A stretch of DNA of 64,000 bases. Origin: Trichobilharzia regenti. Lineage: Eukaryota > Platyhelminthes > Trematoda > Strigeidida > Schistosomatidae. The notes below the pieces were generated by a model. It searched no databases, was not told the origin of the DNA, and worked only from the letters and a program-made list of their open reading frames with translations. Both the position numbers and the translations under genes were made by a program. The DNA lies in NCBI GenBank assembly GCA_944472135.2, contig OX235262.1, positions 84,232,903 to 84,296,902 on the forward strand. Direction: 5' to 3'. Of the stretch, positions 33,880 through 44,345 are shown one piece after another (positions within the stretch are counted from its first letter, which is position 1; each line of letters starts with the position of its first letter).

Positions 33880-34895
33880 GTTTATCCAGGTAAGCTGGAT
33901 TATGCGTCAGACTGTGGGAAATGAGAAGACAGGGATATCCTGGACCAACGTGAAAAACCTAGAAGACCTGGATTTCGCGCGTGGATGATTTATGTTTGAT
34001 GTCACACACACAAAATCGAAGACTTACAAGCGAAAACCGACCGACAAACTGGTTGAAGAGGCAGCCGGTGAAGACAGGACTCCAAGTGAACATAGACAAG
34101 ACGGAGGTTATGAAAATAACCAACCAGCCAACAACAACAACAGCAACAACATCCAGCCCCAATCACCATCAACAGGAGGGATTTGAAAGGAGCTACTTCA
34201 TTCACTCACTTATCTAGGAAGCATTGTCTCAACTACAGCCAGTCGGAACGGACGAGGATGTCAAATCGAGCGAGAATTGGGAAGGCAGGCGAGAAACACA
34301 TTCATCAACCTGAAACCAATCTGAAAATCTCCGTCACACAGCATCAACAACAAAATTCGGATTTTCAGTACAAACGTGGTCAAGTCAGTCAGTTCTTCTA
34401 TACGATCAGAAACTTGGCAGGTGGGCGGGTCACAAAGAATACTTCCAACAGCCTGTTGCAGACCAGACCTTTATCAACCAACAGCTGTCTTCGCTGGCTC
34501 TATATTGAAGATCAGATGGCCGGGCCGGGCCGGGCCGGAAAGAATCACCAACAAGAAACTGTGGCTGGAAACAAACAAAACAATAACCACTCGCCAACCA
34601 ACAAATATGCAGGAGAAAGTGGAGATGGATTGGACACTCACTCGCTGAGGAGGCCGCTGGGTGACATCGCGCGCGTGTCAGGCCATTGCTCGAGTGGAAC
34701 CAGGCCGAAAGAGAAGCAAGCGGCGTCAGTGCAAGGATGACATGGAGGAGATCGTGTGAAGAGGAGTTGAAACAGTATAGACTAACTAGCATGGATGCAG
34801 GTGAAAAGTACAGCAGAAGACAGAAGCAAGTGGAGACGTGCACTTGAATCCCTATGTTCCACTAGGAACCCAAGGGAACAATAATGATATTAATC
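33880..34895 (+). mobile_element. RTE LINE 3' half
   Basis: From VDDLCLMSHTQNR-like coding (33981) past GLQVNIDKTEVMKITNQP (34080) and a worn SFTHL block to GRTGSETWQVGG-like coding. GCCGGGCCGGGCCGG is a small slippage run at 34518-34542. The 3' end is TATGTTCCACTAGGAACCC with AATAATGAT at about 34895. Frames are broken. Confidence 0.8.
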
Positions 34896-35054
34896 ATCCA
34901 GGCAAGCTTAGTTTGTGGACATAAGAAGTGAGCGTTCGCGATCCTGGTCAGAATAACATTGAGACACGTCGAGCCTTAATTATGACATTTATTTTTTAAC
35001 TTTATTTTGAAATCTAACAGTAAATTGTTCTGTTGCTAAATCAGTTTTAATTTT

Positions 35055-35385
35055 CCCGTTGACTGACTGAAAAAGAAATGCTCGGCCTCTGTTGACCTGT
35101 CGGCCCCGAGTGCTAACTCTTTAACGATGTCTGAGGAATAAATTGGGGTAATTTTTTGGGATGCTGACCATCACTGGAATCCCAGATGCTCATCGCGTGC
35201 TATCTGGGCTCAAGTAAATCATTAGGTAGGCTTTGGCTTTTGAAACGATGGGTACTGGTTTCTAGCTCTAACGGAAACACTACCGCTCAATTGGGAATGT
35301 AGACATATCCAATGACGAGTCCCAAATAGGACGAAATGCTCAACCTGGATTCCACTGGTAGTCACCATCTAAAACACTACAAATA
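35055..35385 (+). repeat. Hammerhead SINE (Sm-alpha-like, family C)
   Basis: A tRNA-like head with GGCTTTTGAAACGATGGG, then a ribozyme segment at about 35325-35370 with GAGTCCCAAATAGGACGAAATG. Core C is changed (ATGACGA) and the cleavage site reads AAC, so this copy is probably dead. Confidence 0.65.
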
Positions 35386-35708
35386 CAATCAAAATTCTTT
35401 CTGATTTAATTGATGAATATTGACAAATATGACAAGATTAGACAAAACAAATAGACATATGCATGGATATTTTATTCCATCAAATTAAACACTGGTTTGT
35501 ATTATAAATGACTACTGCATGTGTATGTGATGGTTGGATTGATCATACAGTTTAATTTACGTTAATAATGATTCTCCCCGGCCCCATATTTCCTTATCCC
35601 TTCGAATTGAGTTCAACATTGATGCAACTTAAAAGCCATTAATCGAAATTCGCCTATGTACTGACTGTATTTTGTGTCTCATAGATCACTATTTCGCGTT
35701 GATTGACT
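35386..35708 (-). other. Gene B 3' flank / probable 3' UTR
   Basis: No repeat recognised. It contains an AATAAA on the minus strand at 35476-35471. Confidence 0.4.
35471..35476 (-). terminator. Poly(A) signal candidate, gene B
   Basis: AATAAA on the minus strand, 233 bp beyond the stop codon. Confidence 0.4.
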
Positions 35709-37448
35709 TCAGGGATTCAACATACGTTGAATTTTTCTTCTCTCTTTAAAAAGATGCTTTGGATTACGATCTAAACAGGCTATGCACATATTTTCTTTCT
35801 TAATAACAGTTAACATACATGGTCGACAATAGGCTGCATTATCTATTGGACACATAAGTATATCTGGATTCGGTTGAAATTGTTCATGACATATAAGACA
35901 GGTGACTTTTTCCACGCCAAACAGATAAGCTAGTTGTGGACACCATCTGGCTAAAAGTGGTGGTTGTGCTAATAGTTCAACTTCTTCTTGTAAACGACCA
36001 AGTCGTACACGATGTATAATCTGATGACGTGATTTAGTCAGTTGATTATGACGTTGTGTTAATAGATAATTATATAAGGCTACTGCACGACGTCTTGTTT
36101 GTGCTGGATAGAAAAATTTAACAATTCTATGCCGAATACGCAATAAAGCAATTGATGCTATTGACAGTATAATAAATATTATCCACAGGGAATAAAAGTA
36201 AGCCATATACACAGGATTTGTTTCATAAGCCTGTACTGTACACTGATCCATTTCATAATCTAAATTTATATTTGTTAAATATCCAATGTTTGTTAGTAAT
36301 TTATTAACCATTTCTTTAAATAATCCACTACCAGTTACTCTGGCATAAGTACCTTCTGCGTCTGTATAGCTTTTAATTTCCTCCTGTATTTCTTCATCCT
36401 CTTCTGCATAACTTACAAGTACTCTATTTAATAAATTTATCAAATAATGTACATGTTGATCTAAATAAAAGAGACAAATTAGTACTGAGCCAAGAATAAG
36501 CACTAAGAATAAACTAAATAAGGCTTTCTTTAAATTGACCCATGTATAGCCGAATTTACTCCATAGAACAAGCGCCTTTTCACTTGACTTCAGCGGGAAT
36601 AATGTTTGTCTATCTTCTGATGAGCGTTTTTGATCAATTAGTTCACATGTTGATTCAGAATATAAATTATCAAAGTTAACATTCAGCAGATAATTTGAGA
36701 TATACTTATGTGCTTGATAGACTAGCAGAACAAAACTTAATCTTAGCAGGGTAGTCAATAATAAAAGGAAATAGAAGAGAGCATCCATGGTGCTGGGTGA
36801 TGATTTACTCACGTGTTGAACAACATAGATATTCTCTTTAGTCCAATCTTCCCATTTCATATTTTCTTGATTCCACTGACTTTCATTTACCAATATTTCA
36901 GCCTTCATTGAACTATTGAATACTTTCAGTACTTCATAGGATTGTTCAAGATAACTGCCAAGACCTGATTCAAGATCGAATGGCATTATATCAACTGCAC
37001 ATTCTTTCCTCACTGATTGCATAGTAGCAAGTGCTTCACAGAATTCTTCTGCAACGAACTGCTTGCCACATAAACCGTCTAACCATACACCCTGAACATC
37101 ACGTTTTTCCATAAGATCTTCACAGACTGTCTTAGATTTATCTAAACAACTGGCAAATTTTCTTTCATGCATAATCATACATGTATGTATTAAGTTGTTG
37201 AGCATTTCATATTCTAGCTGTACATTCTTAAATATGCTATCCATGTCTATATTATCTTCAGGTTTCTTTGATAAGTTCCGTTTTCGACTGTATACTTTTG
37301 CATTAGCTATATAATTTTCAACTTTTTTATCTAATCTTTGTTTCATTTCATTTGAAAGTTGTATTGCTTGTGTTTTATACAATGCTGAAATAATTTCATC
37401 TGGATAGGCATTTATGAATTCGTCTGTCAAGGCTTTGTAGTCTTCAGT
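35709..37448 (-). CDS. Gene B, exon 3: DC-STAMP domain and RING-like C-terminus
   Basis: 579 codons and a stop, entered in phase 0 after acceptor TTCTTTATAG; the first codon is ACT at 37448-37446. It matches gene A exon 13331-15118 throughout: a charged N-terminal stretch, a Cys-rich loop (HTCMIMHERKFASCLDKSK...), a TM near LFYFLLLLTTLLRLSFVLLV, the DC-STAMP hallmark FDNLYSESTCELIDQKR with TLFPL, two more TMs, a basic RIRHRI/TRRRAV region, and a terminal C-x2-C...C...C-x2-C...C-x2-C cluster (35900-35775). Protein identity to A is low (roughly a quarter by eye), so the paralogs are old. Together with exons 42014-43869 and 47864-48320 it makes a 1350-residue protein. Seven clustered Cys again, so RING activity is uncertain. 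Confidence 0.9.
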   Translation of the reverse strand, partial: TEDYKALTDEFINAYPDEIISALYKTQAIQLSNEMKQRLDKKVENYIANAKVYSRKRNLSKKPEDNIDMDSIFKNVQLEYEMLNNLIHTCMIMHERKFASCLDKSKTVCEDLMEKRDVQGVWLDGLCGKQFVAEEFCEALATMQSVRKECAVDIMPFDLESGLGSYLEQSYEVLKVFNSSMKAEILVNESQWNQENMKWEDWTKENIYVVQHVSKSSPSTMDALFYFLLLLTTLLRLSFVLLVYQAHKYISNYLLNVNFDNLYSESTCELIDQKRSSEDRQTLFPLKSSEKALVLWSKFGYTWVNLKKALFSLFLVLILGSVLICLFYLDQHVHYLINLLNRVLVSYAEEDEEIQEEIKSYTDAEGTYARVTGSGLFKEMVNKLLTNIGYLTNINLDYEMDQCTVQAYETNPVYMAYFYSLWIIFIILSIASIALLRIRHRIVKFFYPAQTRRRAVALYNYLLTQRHNQLTKSRHQIIHRVRLGRLQEEVELLAQPPLLARWCPQLAYLFGVEKVTCLICHEQFQPNPDILMCPIDNAAYCRPCMLTVIKKENMCIACLDRNPKHLFKERRKIQRMLNP

Positions 37449-37659
37449 CTATAAAGAAAATAGAAAACAATCAAGCGTTTAAACTCGGACAAGTGCATTC
37501 AACTGAAGCGAATATGTGTATGTGTGTGCGTGGAGTGTTATCAGGTTGACATGAACCTAACTCTTCATTACAACTTAACCAGTACATGGTGTGGTTGTCA
37601 GGCGTGTAAGAAGACATACGAAACACTGTCTTAGAAACTGAGACATTTGAAATAAACCA

Positions 37660-38030
37660 CCATGATTTCATATCAGCTGACATTGGTTACAGAACCATTA
37701 GAAAACCTGGGAGTACTGGATAGCTGTTTCGTCCTAGTTTAGGACTCTTCATTAGTACACACCTACCGGAATTCGAACCCAGGACCGTCTGGTTACAAGG
37801 CCAGCTCGTATACCACTAAACCACTGGGACCCGATCCAGTGAACAGACCATGAATTCTAACTTCTGCCGAGTCATGACATAGCGCGACCCCTAGCCAATG
37901 TCTTCGGCGAGTATTTGTCGTCCCACCTGACCTGCTGAACCCTACTGGTCATGACTTCCCACTAGAACCCCAGGTAACTACCTACCTGAATAGGGCCGGT
38001 CGCTAGTGAGCATCTCATAGACATAGTGTT
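37660..38030 (-). repeat. SINE family B, near full-length
   Basis: Minus strand: 5' module at about 38015-37850, tRNA-like part (GGGTCCCAGTGGTTTAGTGG, CTTGTAACCAGACGG, GGGTTCG), ribozyme region keeping GTCCTAAACTAGGACGAAAC and CAGTACTCCC, core ATGAAGA. A good copy with a one-base core change. Confidence 0.7.
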
Positions 38031-38032
38031 GG

Positions 38033-38190
38033 TTTGTAGGGATTTGGTTGACTGGTTACAGGATTTCATCATGAGCTGACATCGGTTAAAGGAGTCCAGT
38101 ACTCCCAGGTTTTCCAATGGTTCTCTAACCAATGCCAGCTCATGATGTAATCCTGTAACCAATCAAATCCCTACAAAACAACACTTAAAA
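38033..38190. repeat. SINE B terminal hairpin
   Basis: 38033-38090 (TTTGTAGGGATTTGGTTGAC...ATCATGAGCTGACAT) and 38130-38190 are inverted copies (about 57 bp, few mismatches), with a 40-bp loop holding GTCCAGTACTCCC. Confidence 0.75.
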
Positions 38191-38462
38191 AACCACAATG
38201 ACATAAAATCATTCACTGTAATTTCATCGTAGTGTCAAAAAATTGTATTTTTATACTGAATTCGATAAGGGATGATTCTGCTGACGATTGACTGCTAATC
38301 TAGAACATAGATAACACCTTCCTTGCTGGAATTGTACTACTGATGACTTTCACTTCATTCTTTGAAATTTCTACAAAACAATAAGAAAACTTAATTCATC
38401 TGAAACGTGTGTAATGCGCAACACATTTCGAACATTCCGGTCACTCATGTACTTGTCAAATA

Positions 38463-38695
38463 TATATTTTTTATTCCTTCACGTTCCCAGTGGAACATAG
38501 GGCTTCAAGCTAGAGGCTGGGCTTGAAATTTCTGTAACAGTGTTTATTCCTACAAGATGTGGTTACTAGCCTCATGCCCAACCTTTCCTCTTTACCAGCA
38601 TTATTTCTGGCTTAGTGAGTGCGTCGGCCAGGGACCGAATCTCGGACCATATGCGCGGTCAGCGAGCGTCCTAACTGCTGTACCACCGACGGACA
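38463..38695 (-). repeat. SINE family A, full-length, 12-bp TSD
   Basis: ACTTGTCAAATA flanks it at 38451-38462 and 38696-38707. The minus strand has the 5' GTCCGTCGGTGG head and the 3' CCACTGGGAACGTGAAGG end. Confidence 0.88.
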
Positions 38696-38707
38696 ACTTG
38701 TCAAATA

Positions 38708-39279
38708 GATTTTTTGTAAAATGTAACATTAAAGTCTGATCATTAATCAAAGGCTGAGAGCAGCCCTCAATATAGAACTAGAATCTAATCCAAGTACATT
38801 TAATAGTTAATGAGTAAATAATTTTCTTCAAGCACCATTCGAATCCTCTGAATACCGAATGTGAAGTGATACAGTCTTCTTTAACTTCAAATGGTGTTTC
38901 TCCCATGCTTTAAGGTGAGACCAGCAAACAATACTTATTTCATTATTATCAAATCTCTTGGTTAGTAGGTTCATCCACAGCTGATGCTTCGGTTATAGAT
39001 ATCTTTCCACAATCTGAGATATTATTCATATCGCCAAATGAGGCATCATTAGAATAGGTGAAATGTGGGTAAACTTATCTAACTTAAATATTTATGCAGT
39101 CAATTTCAGAACAGTTAATTCCTTCGACAAATTTATATAAGGCATTAGGAAGACTAATTTTACGATATGATATTATTTTGTTGTTATTTTGCGATCGATT
39201 TATTAAGTCATATAGAATATCTAAATGTACATAATCTGAATAAAAATTCAGCATCATCCGCTGCAAAGAATTTATTAAC
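38708..39279. other. Unassigned intronic DNA
   Basis: No repeat or gene recognised. Confidence 0.35.
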
Positions 39280-39475
39280 TGATTAAAGGCTTAATGACAA
39301 GCTGACATTAGTTAGAGAACCCTTGAGAAACCAGGGAATACTGGACAGCTTCTTCGTCCTAGTTTGGAATTCTCCAGTGGTACGAACCCGGTACCCTTCA
39401 GTTATAAGGCTGGCTAGTAGACCATTTTGGACACTAGAACCTAGTCCATTGGTCCATGAATTCCAGCTTCAGCTT
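39280..39475 (-). repeat. SINE family B, truncated
   Basis: Minus: tRNA-like region with CTTATAACTGAAGGG, ribozyme region CTGGAGAATTCC (core near CTGGAGA), GGACGAAG, and CTGTCCAGTATTCCC. The GAAA has become GAAG. Confidence 0.6.
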
Positions 39476-39921
39476 AATTTGTGATATACTTATTAATGTC
39501 CGGTCACAAAATCAATAATAATGTCTGTTTCTCAACTATTTCATATGACTTTAGTTCAAGGTTGTTAAAGGTGATGAAAGCACTTTGAATTAATCATGCG
39601 GATCCCAGAATGCGTACAGGAAAACAAAGTAGACTTCGACCTTTACCTCCTGTGGACTACTTGACCGACTAAAATTCGATTAGTTAATTAAAATGGACTT
39701 TTACTTTGGATAACCAACTGTCAAACATATTATTTAGACAGCATTATTAGAAGACAGAGTTTATTTGGAAAATATGATGTGAAGATGTGGTGCATTCGAA
39801 ACAATAATGTCAACACACATTTACTTGTCAAACCAACTTATATGATGAAAAATATAAGGTCACTTAAAATAAACAAAATGGTAAGAGATTTCGGAATATA
39901 GAGAATAATATTTAATTGAAT

Positions 39922-40307
39922 TTTAGATTTCCCCGTCGATGGATTGGACCGAAGTGCTCGGTTTCAGGTCGAAATGTCAGCTTCTTGTGCAGATGCTTCA
40001 ACGATGTCTGGGCATTTAATTAGAATTTAATTTGTAGATGGTGACTAGCAGTGGAATCCACCAGGATGAGCATTTCGTCCTATTTGGGACTCGTCATCTG
40101 GATGTACCTGCACTTCCCAGTGACTGATGATGTTCCCACCGAGGCTCGAACCCAGTACCTATAGTTTCAAACTGCCAGCCACCATCCACCAATTAAATTC
40201 TAATTAAATGCCCAGACATCATCGAAGCATCTGCACAAGAAGCCGACATGTAAACCTGAGATCGAGCACTTCGGTCCAATCAATCGAAGGGAAAATCTAA
40301 AATTAAA
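39922..40307 (-). repeat. Foldback hammerhead SINE (Sm-alpha-like, family C)
   Basis: Arms 39925-40035 and 40192-40305 are inverted copies of about 112 bp, each including TGCTCGGTTTCAGG- or GTGCTCGATCTC-type and CAGATGCTTC-type blocks. The centre (about 40040-40190) is a minus-strand tRNA-like head and a hammerhead region with GAGTCCCAAATAGGACGAAATG, then CTCATCCTGG. Core C is A here (ATGACGA). Confidence 0.75.
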
Positions 40308-40309
40308 TT

Positions 40310-40535
40310 AACATGACCCGTTACACAAGAGGTGGCTCTCGTGACCCAAGTGTTCTAGTGGATAACGCTTTGGCTTTTGAAATTATGGGCATTGGGTTCC
40401 AGCCTCTATGGAAACATCATCACTCACTGGAAAATGCAAGTACATCCAACTGACGAGTCCAAACTAGGACGAAATGCGCATCCTGGATTCATCTGCTAGT
40501 CAACATCCAACCAATTAAATAGAGGATAATAATTA
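40310..40535 (+). repeat. Hammerhead SINE (Sm-alpha-like, family C), + copy
   Basis: tRNA-like head (CCCAAGTGTTCTAGTGGATAAC, GGCTTTTGAAATTATGGG, TTGGGTTCCAGCC) followed by an intact-looking ribozyme at 40444-40488 and the TCTGCTAGTCAACATCC end. Confidence 0.75.
40444..40488 (+). ncRNA. Hammerhead ribozyme motif, Sm-alpha type
   Basis: Stem I strand ATCCAA (40444-40449), core CTGACGA (40450-40456), stem II GTCC/GGAC with loop AAACTA (40457-40470), GAAA (40471-40474), palindromic stem III TGCGCA (40475-40480), cleavage TC (40481-40482), stem I partner CTGGAT (40483-40488). Five stem I pairs and one A-C mismatch next to the core. This is the layout of the known schistosome Sm-alpha hammerhead. 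Confidence 0.85.
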
Positions 40536-40889
40536 ACACCAATTTTGATAACGCAATCAAATAAAGATTACCTAGGCATGTCAAGGGTATACACCCAAAT
40601 AGTTAGAATAACAAAAAAACTGGAAAATCTCGATAAACGCAGGTGGCAAACGACCAACTTTGTCTATAACAAAACACTCAATTGATATATACCACAAAAT
40701 TGACAACCAAAAAGCTTTCAACATCATCTACGAAAATAGTCAGAGGGATTAGTGAAGTACGCGGAAGTGACAATTGTCCCCAAGATTAAGCTCCTTCCTA
40801 CTGTTCATACGAATACAATTTACTTTTTTTCTTATCCTACCTTCGTAATCCATATCTGATAATATTGTTAACCGTTGTGTTAAATTTTT

Positions 40890-41260
40890 ATCCTCTTCAT
40901 TCTTGAATCCCTAAGCACTGTAACTTTTGGTGGCTGGTGACTAACAGTGAAACGCAGGACACGTATTTCGTCCTATTCGGGACTCATTGTCTGGATACAC
41001 CTGCATTACCTTTGTAAGTGATGCTGTCCCTATTAAGACTCGACTGAAGTATCCATCGTTTTAGACACCACTAGACAACTTGATCCATGAGAGCTGTCTC
41101 TTGTGCAACAGGCATCAGTAATTATTTGTTTTTTAGTGCAATTCTGATTCCTCATCGGTCATCAATGGAGCATTCATGTTAGGAGCCAACAAGTTAATAC
41201 AGGCAGAACATTTAGGTCCAATCAACCAACGGGGAAATCAATACTGGACTAAAAAACAAA
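40890..41260 (-). repeat. Hammerhead SINE (family C), diverged copy
   Basis: Minus: GAGTCCCGAATAGGACGAAATAC then GTGTCCTG. Core reads CAATGA, so it is eroded. Its flank (ACAGGCAGAACATTTAGGTCC) resembles the foldback arms of 39922-40307. Confidence 0.6.
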
Positions 41261-42013
41261 CAGGTCTTTCATTTTTCGTATAAATTGACTTGACATATAA
41301 ATGTATGACCAGATATTCAGAAATGTACTGTGCCAATACATCACATTTTTTTCAGATAAACTCCGTATTCTAATAACGCTATCTCAATTTATCAAAGGGA
41401 CTAGTTGCTTTAAACAATTTATTTTATTATTCTGAACCACAGCGCAGTTGTTAATTTAACATAACGGAAGTACAAAGTGATATTGCAGCGGTGAATACGT
41501 AACCCCCCCCCCCAATATTATTTTAGCCTAAAGTATTCATCACTCAACATTGGATGTTGACCTTCACGTTTTAAGTCGATTGGTTATGCTTAAGGGGTTT
41601 GCAGTCAAGTACTCACGCCATCTGACGCACTGTCGTGTTATGTTTGGTCATTCGTGCACGATTCCTAACCTAGCTAAACAATCATTATGTCACATCGATT
41701 CTGATCCAAAAATGTATCTCGTATTTTAGAAGATCAATTTGGTATTTTTCATTTATCTTTGGTTTAAGCAGAACAAATATTGCAGGAGTTAAAGGACAAG
41801 AACTTAAGTTTGTATACCTCTTACTTTATGTATAAGCCTGCATCCTTTTATCGACTAAAATATCATCTCCCAATATCTGTCTTAAGACTACCTTACTTAA
41901 ATAAAATCAATACTGATGAAAACAAATGACAATAGGATAAAATAAATAAAGCATTCAACAAAGATTCCTTGCCCCTGGTTCTCCTCCTCAGTTATTATTT
42001 ATTTTCTACTTAC
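41261..42013. other. Unassigned intronic DNA with a C run
   Basis: About 13 consecutive C at 41503-41514. Otherwise no feature. Confidence 0.4.
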
Positions 42014-43869
42014 TAGATTATTTAGTAATGGTAAACTATTCTCATAGTCTGCAATTGCATCACTCAAATTCCTCCCAGTATTATGCATCATATCCAACAA
42101 GGATGGTGAGATTGCAATATGATCTGGTGGATATATTTGTTGATTTTGTGAAAGAATCACATCAGCTGAAGACTTTGTTATATTATCCTCTGTAGGATCT
42201 ATATAATTCAGCTTATTAAAATCTCTTGATACATTGTAGGCCAATTCACTTAGACAATTCAGTATATTACCTGCAGACTTCATATTGTATTCACTTGATG
42301 TTAGCGGTCCAAAAAATGTTGTATAAATCAGCTGGTTAGCAAAATAGATTTGACCAATCACTAATCCAAATGTTGGTATAATTAAAAATAATAAACAGCG
42401 TACACGTAGTGAGATTAATGCACCAACCATCAGTGTAATTGTGATACACATTTTTGTCTGTTTCTCTATTATTTCCATAATTTTTAGAGCGTCTTCGTTA
42501 GACGCTGTATTCATCCATGAATATTTTAAGTTATATGCATCAATTCGTTGTTTATCTTTGGCTAATAAAGCATTTGTTGACGGAATATTATTTGTTATTG
42601 CAAATATTAGTAGACTGGCTAGATAACCCAAAGTCAGGAAGATTATAGCACGTAGTATGAATATTAAATAACTTCGGTAGAGGTAATTCGCCTCTGTATT
42701 GATCAGATCATTCCCATCGGCATACAGTAAAGCTTCAAGCAGTGGTAAACGATTTCGTAGATAATAACGAAATTTATGTGAATATTTCAATTTCCTCACT
42801 TTGAAATTTAATCTTGGAACATATATGGCATATGGGTGTTGTTCAACAGAATCTTTTAATATCCATCCAATATCCAACTCTTTCTCAATTTTTCTTACCT
42901 TAGAGGAGAAATCGTTTAATTCTTGTTCACTTGGTTTAGCGTACAGATGAAAGTTTTGACATGCTTCAAGTAACTTTGAAGTTGATATATAGCCTGCTGG
43001 TCCATAGAAAATACTTACTTTACGACCAGTCATACAATCTTGTCTAGTATCATATGGTCCAAGAGTAAGAGTTCCATCTCTATGCCTTCTCGAACCATCT
43101 GCATATGTTCGTGATCCTGTTCTGTGGGTTCTTGAGCCATCTTTATGCGTTTTAGACCCTGTTCGATGGATACGATTACCTTTACGATCTGTAATAGAAC
43201 CTGAACGATGAATTAACTTTCTAGGTTTTGGGAGTTTTTCACCGTCTACAGTTAATACTGAACCATCATGATGAGTACGTGATCCATCCACATGTGTGAT
43301 TGATCCTGTTTTATGAGTTATAGATCCTGTACTGTGTTCTATAGAGCCTTGTGAAGGTGGTGTCAAGTTTCGATTGAATTCTGGTTGTCTGAAAAACCAT
43401 TTTTTACACGGGAAATGAGGTGAAATAATTTCGTATGTTTTTATACTCATAATCAGCTGTAATAAATGCAGACTAATATTCACAACAGAATAGGTGTAAG
43501 CCATAGAGTTCAGCTCACTTGTTATTTGTAGTGTAATAGAAGTGATACAATCTCGTGTATACACTGGTACAATTTGACTAATTTGATCAAAATCTAAGGT
43601 TGTAATCGGATTAAGTATCTCCATTGAGCAATAAACAGTTTTATCACGATCACAACAACTGAAAGGCAGAAATTCAGCATTTTCTTTTAAGCGCCATGGA
43701 TCAAAATCTAACTGTTGCCCAGTATACTTTGAGATATCAAAAGTTTTTAAATAATCCATTGGAAGTGAATGCTTATTTCTTAACCAGTTCATGTAGGAAT
43801 TAGCACCACAACAACTGAAATCATATTGTAGTTTTTCCAAATAATTTATAAGCACAATTTTTTCATCCG
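42014..43869 (-). CDS. Gene B, exon 2: tetraspanin loop/TM4, heptad repeat, DC-STAMP N-terminal half
   Basis: Open from acceptor TATGTATAG|CG (phase 1) to donor CTA|GTAAGT (phase 0), 618 full codons. In whole-protein numbering: CCG at 172-174, SCC at 223-225 (motif LPFSCCDRDK), Cys233 and Cys260 close a peripherin-like tetraspanin loop, TM4 about 275-295. Then a basic low-complexity region (about 327-421) made of about twelve heptads of the form G-S-x-T-H-x-T/D. Then the DCST N-half: TM about 553-578, TM about 626-640, RVRC at about 640-643, TM about 644-665, then GPLTSSEYNM. Gene A has the same order without the heptads. The fusion lies inside one exon, so it is not a misjoined gene model. 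Expected at a membrane; gamete role is inferred. Confidence 0.88.
43058..43348 (-). repeat. Heptapeptide-coding repeat in gene B
   Basis: Units read GSIEHST, GSITHKT, GSITHVD, GSRTHHD, GSVLTVD, a degenerate break (GEKLPKPRKL), GSITDRK, GNRIHRT, GSKTHKD, GSRTHRT, GSRTYAD, GSRRHRD. 21-base DNA period. It lies after TM4. Confidence 0.9.
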
Positions 43870-43929
43870 CTATACATATTTGAAAGAAGAAACAGCATCT
43901 CTTAGTAAACATGAGATTATTAAAAGGAG

Positions 43930-44345
43930 ATTAAACAGTTAATTAATCAAATCCCTACTAAACAACACTTAAATGTCGATGAGATGCTCACTAGCAACTT
44001 GCCCTATTCAGGTAGGTAGTTACCTGGAGTTCTAGTGAGAATTCATGACCAGTAGGGTGCAGCATGTCAGGTGTGAGGACAAATACTCGCCGAAGACATT
44101 GGCTAGAGGTCGCGCTATATCGTTAGTTGGCGGAAGTTAGAATTCATGTAGTGGCTATTGGATCGGGTCCCAGTGGCTTAATGGTCTACGAGCTCGCCTT
44201 GTAACCAGAAGGTCGTGGATTCGAACCGTGGTGGTGGGTGAGTACTGCCGAAGAGTCCCAAACTAGAATGAAACAGCTGTCCAGTACTCCTTGGTGGTTT
44301 TTCAATGGTTCTCTAACCAACGTCAGCTCATGATGAAATCCCGTA
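43930..44345 (+). repeat. SINE family B, near full-length
   Basis: 5' module from GATGCTCACTAGCAAC, tRNA-like part (GGTCCCAGTGGCTTAATGG, CTTGTAACCAGAAGG, GATTCGAACC), ribozyme region GAGTACTGCCGAAGAG with GTCCCAAACTAGAATGAAAC then CAGCTGTCCAGTACTCC; core CCGAAGA and stem II GAAT are changed. The AATCAAATCCCTACTAAACAA end also stands just before the 5' module. Confidence 0.75.

Larger units (their letters stand above)
37449..42013 (-). other. Intron 2 of gene B (4.6 kb)
   Basis: Donor GTAAGT (42013 downwards) after CTA; acceptor TTTATAG ends at 37449. Filled with SINE A, B and C copies. Phase 0 on both sides, as in the matching intron of gene A. Confidence 0.85.
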
